Assembly: GCF_031583575.1 (NCBI RefSeq)
Contig: NZ_CP134146.1
Coordinates: forward strand, 3,720,001-3,784,000
Source: Thalassotalea nanhaiensis
GTDB lineage: Bacteria; Pseudomonadota; Gammaproteobacteria; Enterobacterales; Alteromonadaceae
Length of the DNA stretch: 64,000 nucleotides
Direction: 5' to 3'
Shown here: positions 62,005-64,000 of the stretch, in pieces
Position numbering within the stretch: the first letter of the stretch is position 1
How the letters are laid out: each line of letters starts with the position of its first letter
Made by a program: the position numbers and the translations under genes
Notes under the pieces: generated by a model
Told to the model about the DNA's origin: nothing
What the model saw: the letters and a program-made list of their open reading frames with translations, nothing else
The model's database searches: none

Positions 62005-63120
62005 TTAAGGCAAATGTTCCGATGCTAAATAATCATGTGACTGCATTTCCTGCAACCTAGATAGGCAGCGCTTAAATTCAAAATTTAGCCCTCCATCAGT
62101 ATAAAGCTCGTCCATGGCAGTTTCTGCTGAAATAATAAGTTTTACATTACGTTCATAAAATTCATCTACCATAGCGATAAACCGACGAGCACTGTCATCA
62201 GAGTCACGGCTCATTTGCGTAACATTTGCTAAAAGCACGGTATGATAAATCCGGCTTAACTCCATATAGTCACTTTGACTACGAGCAGTTTCACAAAGTT
62301 GATTGAATTCAAAATGAACAACGCCGTCAGATTCTTCAATGGTATTTAGTGCGCGATTATTAATTTCAATCGTATTACCGACACTTCCTTCTTCAACAGA
62401 TAGCTGTTTAAAATAAAGGTGCAAATTATTTTCAGCCTGCTTATCAAGTGGAAAATGATAAATTTCAGCTTGCTCTAGCGTTCTTAGTCGGTAATCAATA
62501 CCACTATCAACATTAACCACTTCACAGTTTTCATTAATTAAATTAATGGCAGGTATAAAGCGCGCTCGTTGCAAACCATTACGGTATAACTCATCAGGGA
62601 TGATGTTCGAGGTAGCAACCAAGGTGACATTATGACTGAACAACTCTTCAAATAATGTACCTAGCAACATCGCATCGGTGATATCTGATACAAAAAATTC
62701 GTCAAAACAAATAATGCAGGTTTCAGCGGCGAATTTTTTAGCGATAATTTTCAATGGGTCAGATTGCCCCGTTAAGCCTTTGAGTTCTTCATGCACCCTG
62801 TGCATAAAACGATGGAAGTGCACTCGCATTTTATTGTCAAAAGGCAAGCAGTCATAAAAGGTATCTACCAGGTAAGTTTTACCTCGCCCTACTCCGCCCC
62901 AAAAATATAAACCGCGTATTGCTTGTGGCTTAGTTTTACCATAGGTTTTAACCCAACCTTTTAATACTCTTTTAAAACCTGTGACAGGTAACGGTTTTGT
63001 TTGTAAATCATCGTACAAACGCTGTAAATGTTTAACGGCATTTTCTTGAGCAGCATCAAAAGCAAACCCTTCTTGCTCAAGATCTTGTTGGTATTTTTGG
63101 TAAGGTGTTAACTTGATCAT
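62005..63120 (-). CDS. zapE: Cell division protein ZapE (AFG1-like ATPase)
   Basis: ZapE is an ATPase that acts on FtsZ late in constriction under low oxygen or heat. The 371-residue protein has Walker A GGVGRGKTYLVD near residue 80 and Walker B CFDEFFVSD. It is divergent from zapG. Its stop is followed directly by repeat DNA. Confidence 0.95.
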   Translation of the reverse strand: MIKLTPYQKYQQDLEQEGFAFDAAQENAVKHLQRLYDDLQTKPLPVTGFKRVLKGWVKTYGKTKPQAIRGLYFWGGVGRGKTYLVDTFYDCLPFDNKMRVHFHRFMHRVHEELKGLTGQSDPLKIIAKKFAAETCIICFDEFFVSDITDAMLLGTLFEELFSHNVTLVATSNIIPDELYRNGLQRARFIPAINLINENCEVVNVDSGIDYRLRTLEQAEIYHFPLDKQAENNLHLYFKQLSVEEGSVGNTIEINNRALNTIEESDGVVHFEFNQLCETARSQSDYMELSRIYHTVLLANVTQMSRDSDDSARRFIAMVDEFYERNVKLIISAETAMDELYTDGGLNFEFKRCLSRLQEMQSHDYLASEHLP

Positions 63121-63280
63121 ACTATTTATTACTTTTTATGCTGTATTTCATTGAAAAATTACAAAAAAATACCGACTAAGTGATGTGAAACGTTAAATTT
63201 ACAGCTATTATAAAAGAATAAGATTTGCATTGGCATCTTTATCTCAACATTCCCTTTTCAAATATTCAAAAGGAAACATT

Positions 63281-63733
63281 ATGGAATTTCTTTATCTTTT
63301 CATCGGTGCAGTTATCGGTGGTGTTGGTGGCTTCTTTGTTAGTAAAAAATTATCGGCTACCGAACAAGACTACAATAAATTAGAACAACAGGTGAATGAA
63401 AGTAAAACATCACTTGAACAATACAAACAAGAAGTAGCGGCTCATCTTGATAGCTCAGCACAATTGCTTGCGCAAATGAATGAAACGTGTAAAACAGCCA
63501 TGACGCAAATGGAAAAAAGCACGCTATTGCTGAACAAAGCAAATAGTGAAACGAATGCCATGCCGTATTTTTCGAAAGAAACTGAAGAACAACTTCGTTC
63601 GAATCCACAAAAGGTAAAGTCTTCACGTTCTAGAAAAAAAGAACAAATCACCGAAGCACCTCTAGATTATTCGAGTGACCCAAGTGGACTATTTAACGAT
63701 GACAAACAAATTGTTACAAATAGCCCAAGTTAA
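63281..63733 (+). CDS. zapG: Z-ring associated protein ZapG (YhcB, DUF1043)
   Basis: ZapG (YhcB) is an inner-membrane protein linking envelope growth and division. The call starts at ATG 63281 behind AAAAGGAAACATT, giving 150 residues; a start at 63230 would put a hydrophilic tail before the membrane segment. The N-terminus has a membrane segment with GAVIGGVGGFFVSKK, followed by a coiled coil (about residues 28-80) and a charged tail. Confidence 0.92.
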   Translation: MEFLYLFIGAVIGGVGGFFVSKKLSATEQDYNKLEQQVNESKTSLEQYKQEVAAHLDSSAQLLAQMNETCKTAMTQMEKSTLLLNKANSETNAMPYFSKETEEQLRSNPQKVKSSRSRKKEQITEAPLDYSSDPSGLFNDDKQIVTNSPS

Positions 63734-63795
63734 TTAATCCCTTCTTGGGAACTTTAGTTTTACCGTTAAGTCTTCATAACAACCTTGTTATTATC

Positions 63796-63825
63796 TTTAG
63801 ATCAGTTTTATTAAGCTGATCTAAA
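63796..63825. terminator. Possible stem-loop between zapG and degQ
   Basis: A perfect 10-bp inverted repeat (TTTAGATCAG/CTGATCTAAA) with a 10-nt loop lies 63 nt after zapG. It is AT-rich with no strong T-run, so a weak terminator at best. Confidence 0.4.
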
Positions 63826-63895
63826 TTTAAAAATTGAAATTTAAATATTTGATCATATATCAATATTTAGGAAATAATTTTTGGAGTCTCAACAA

Positions 63896-64000
63896 ATGAA
63901 AAAAAACTTTTCTTTAACCCCTGTAGCCCTGTTAGTTGGTGCACTAGCCTTTTTACCTACTCATTCAAATGCCGCTCTGCCAGTCCAGGTTGACGGTCAA
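63896..64000 (+). CDS. degQ: Periplasmic serine endoprotease DegQ/Do family (N-terminal fragment)
   Basis: The 35 visible codons from ATG 63896 encode a signal peptide (MKKNFSLTPVALLVGALAF, cut near SNA/ALP) and the first mature residues ALPVQVDGQ. The ribosome site is GGAG 11 nt upstream. The context zapE, zapG, degQ matches E. coli, so DegQ is the best call; DegP/DegS cannot be excluded from this length. Confidence 0.75.
   Translation, partial: MKKNFSLTPVALLVGALAFLPTHSNAALPVQVDGQ

Overview
The window looks like chromosomal DNA from a marine gammaproteobacterium of the order Alteromonadales, most likely the Colwelliaceae (Colwellia/Thalassotalea type). This rests on AT-rich housekeeping genes, the gene order and the intergenic repeat families; it is an inference, not a database match. 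Nearly all of the window is core genome. I see no tRNA, CRISPR array, insertion sequence or prophage.

Region 1 (1-21770) follows the Escherichia coli 2-minute region. Pyruvate dehydrogenase genes aceF (cut by the window edge) and aceE follow their regulator gene pdhR on the minus strand, with two PdhR operator palindromes upstream of pdhR. ampE and ampD (peptidoglycan recycling) come next. On the plus strand are an aspartic protease, nadC, the type IV pilus genes pilA-pilB-pilC-pilD, coaE, zapD, yacG and a DUF3465 gene. mutT, an LtaS-like membrane transferase gene (AT-rich, probably a later insertion), secA and an M23 peptidase gene follow on the minus strand. dciA is divergent.

Region 2 (21908-40106) is the complete division and cell-wall (dcw) cluster on the minus strand: mraZ, rsmH, ftsL, ftsI, murE, murF, mraY, murD, ftsW, murG, murC, ddl, ftsQ, ftsA, ftsZ, lpxC. 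Many genes overlap, and a triple MraZ box lies upstream of mraZ. Between ftsW and murG sit two perfect 113-bp tandem units. Each is a 37-codon reading frame that imitates the N-terminus of MurG, has its own strong ribosome site and is coupled by TAGTG stop-start overlaps to the next frame. This is the most unusual object in the window.

Region 3 (40584-50963, plus strand) holds tkt, pgi, a 1688-residue hybrid histidine kinase and an ACT-domain malic enzyme.

Region 4 (51088-64000) follows the E. coli 70-72 minute region. It has the RNase P RNA gene rnpB with a second, truncated copy of its 3' part downstream, then rsmI, lpoA, yraN, diaA, dolP, sspB, sspA, the cytochrome bc1 genes petABC, rpsI, rplM, zapE, zapG and the start of degQ.

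Intergenic DNA carries two dispersed repeat families. One is a short palindrome (TCCTGAA, 5-nt loop, TTCAGGA). The other is a heptamer family (TTTCTCG or TAGAAAT) that sits against the 3' ends of genes.
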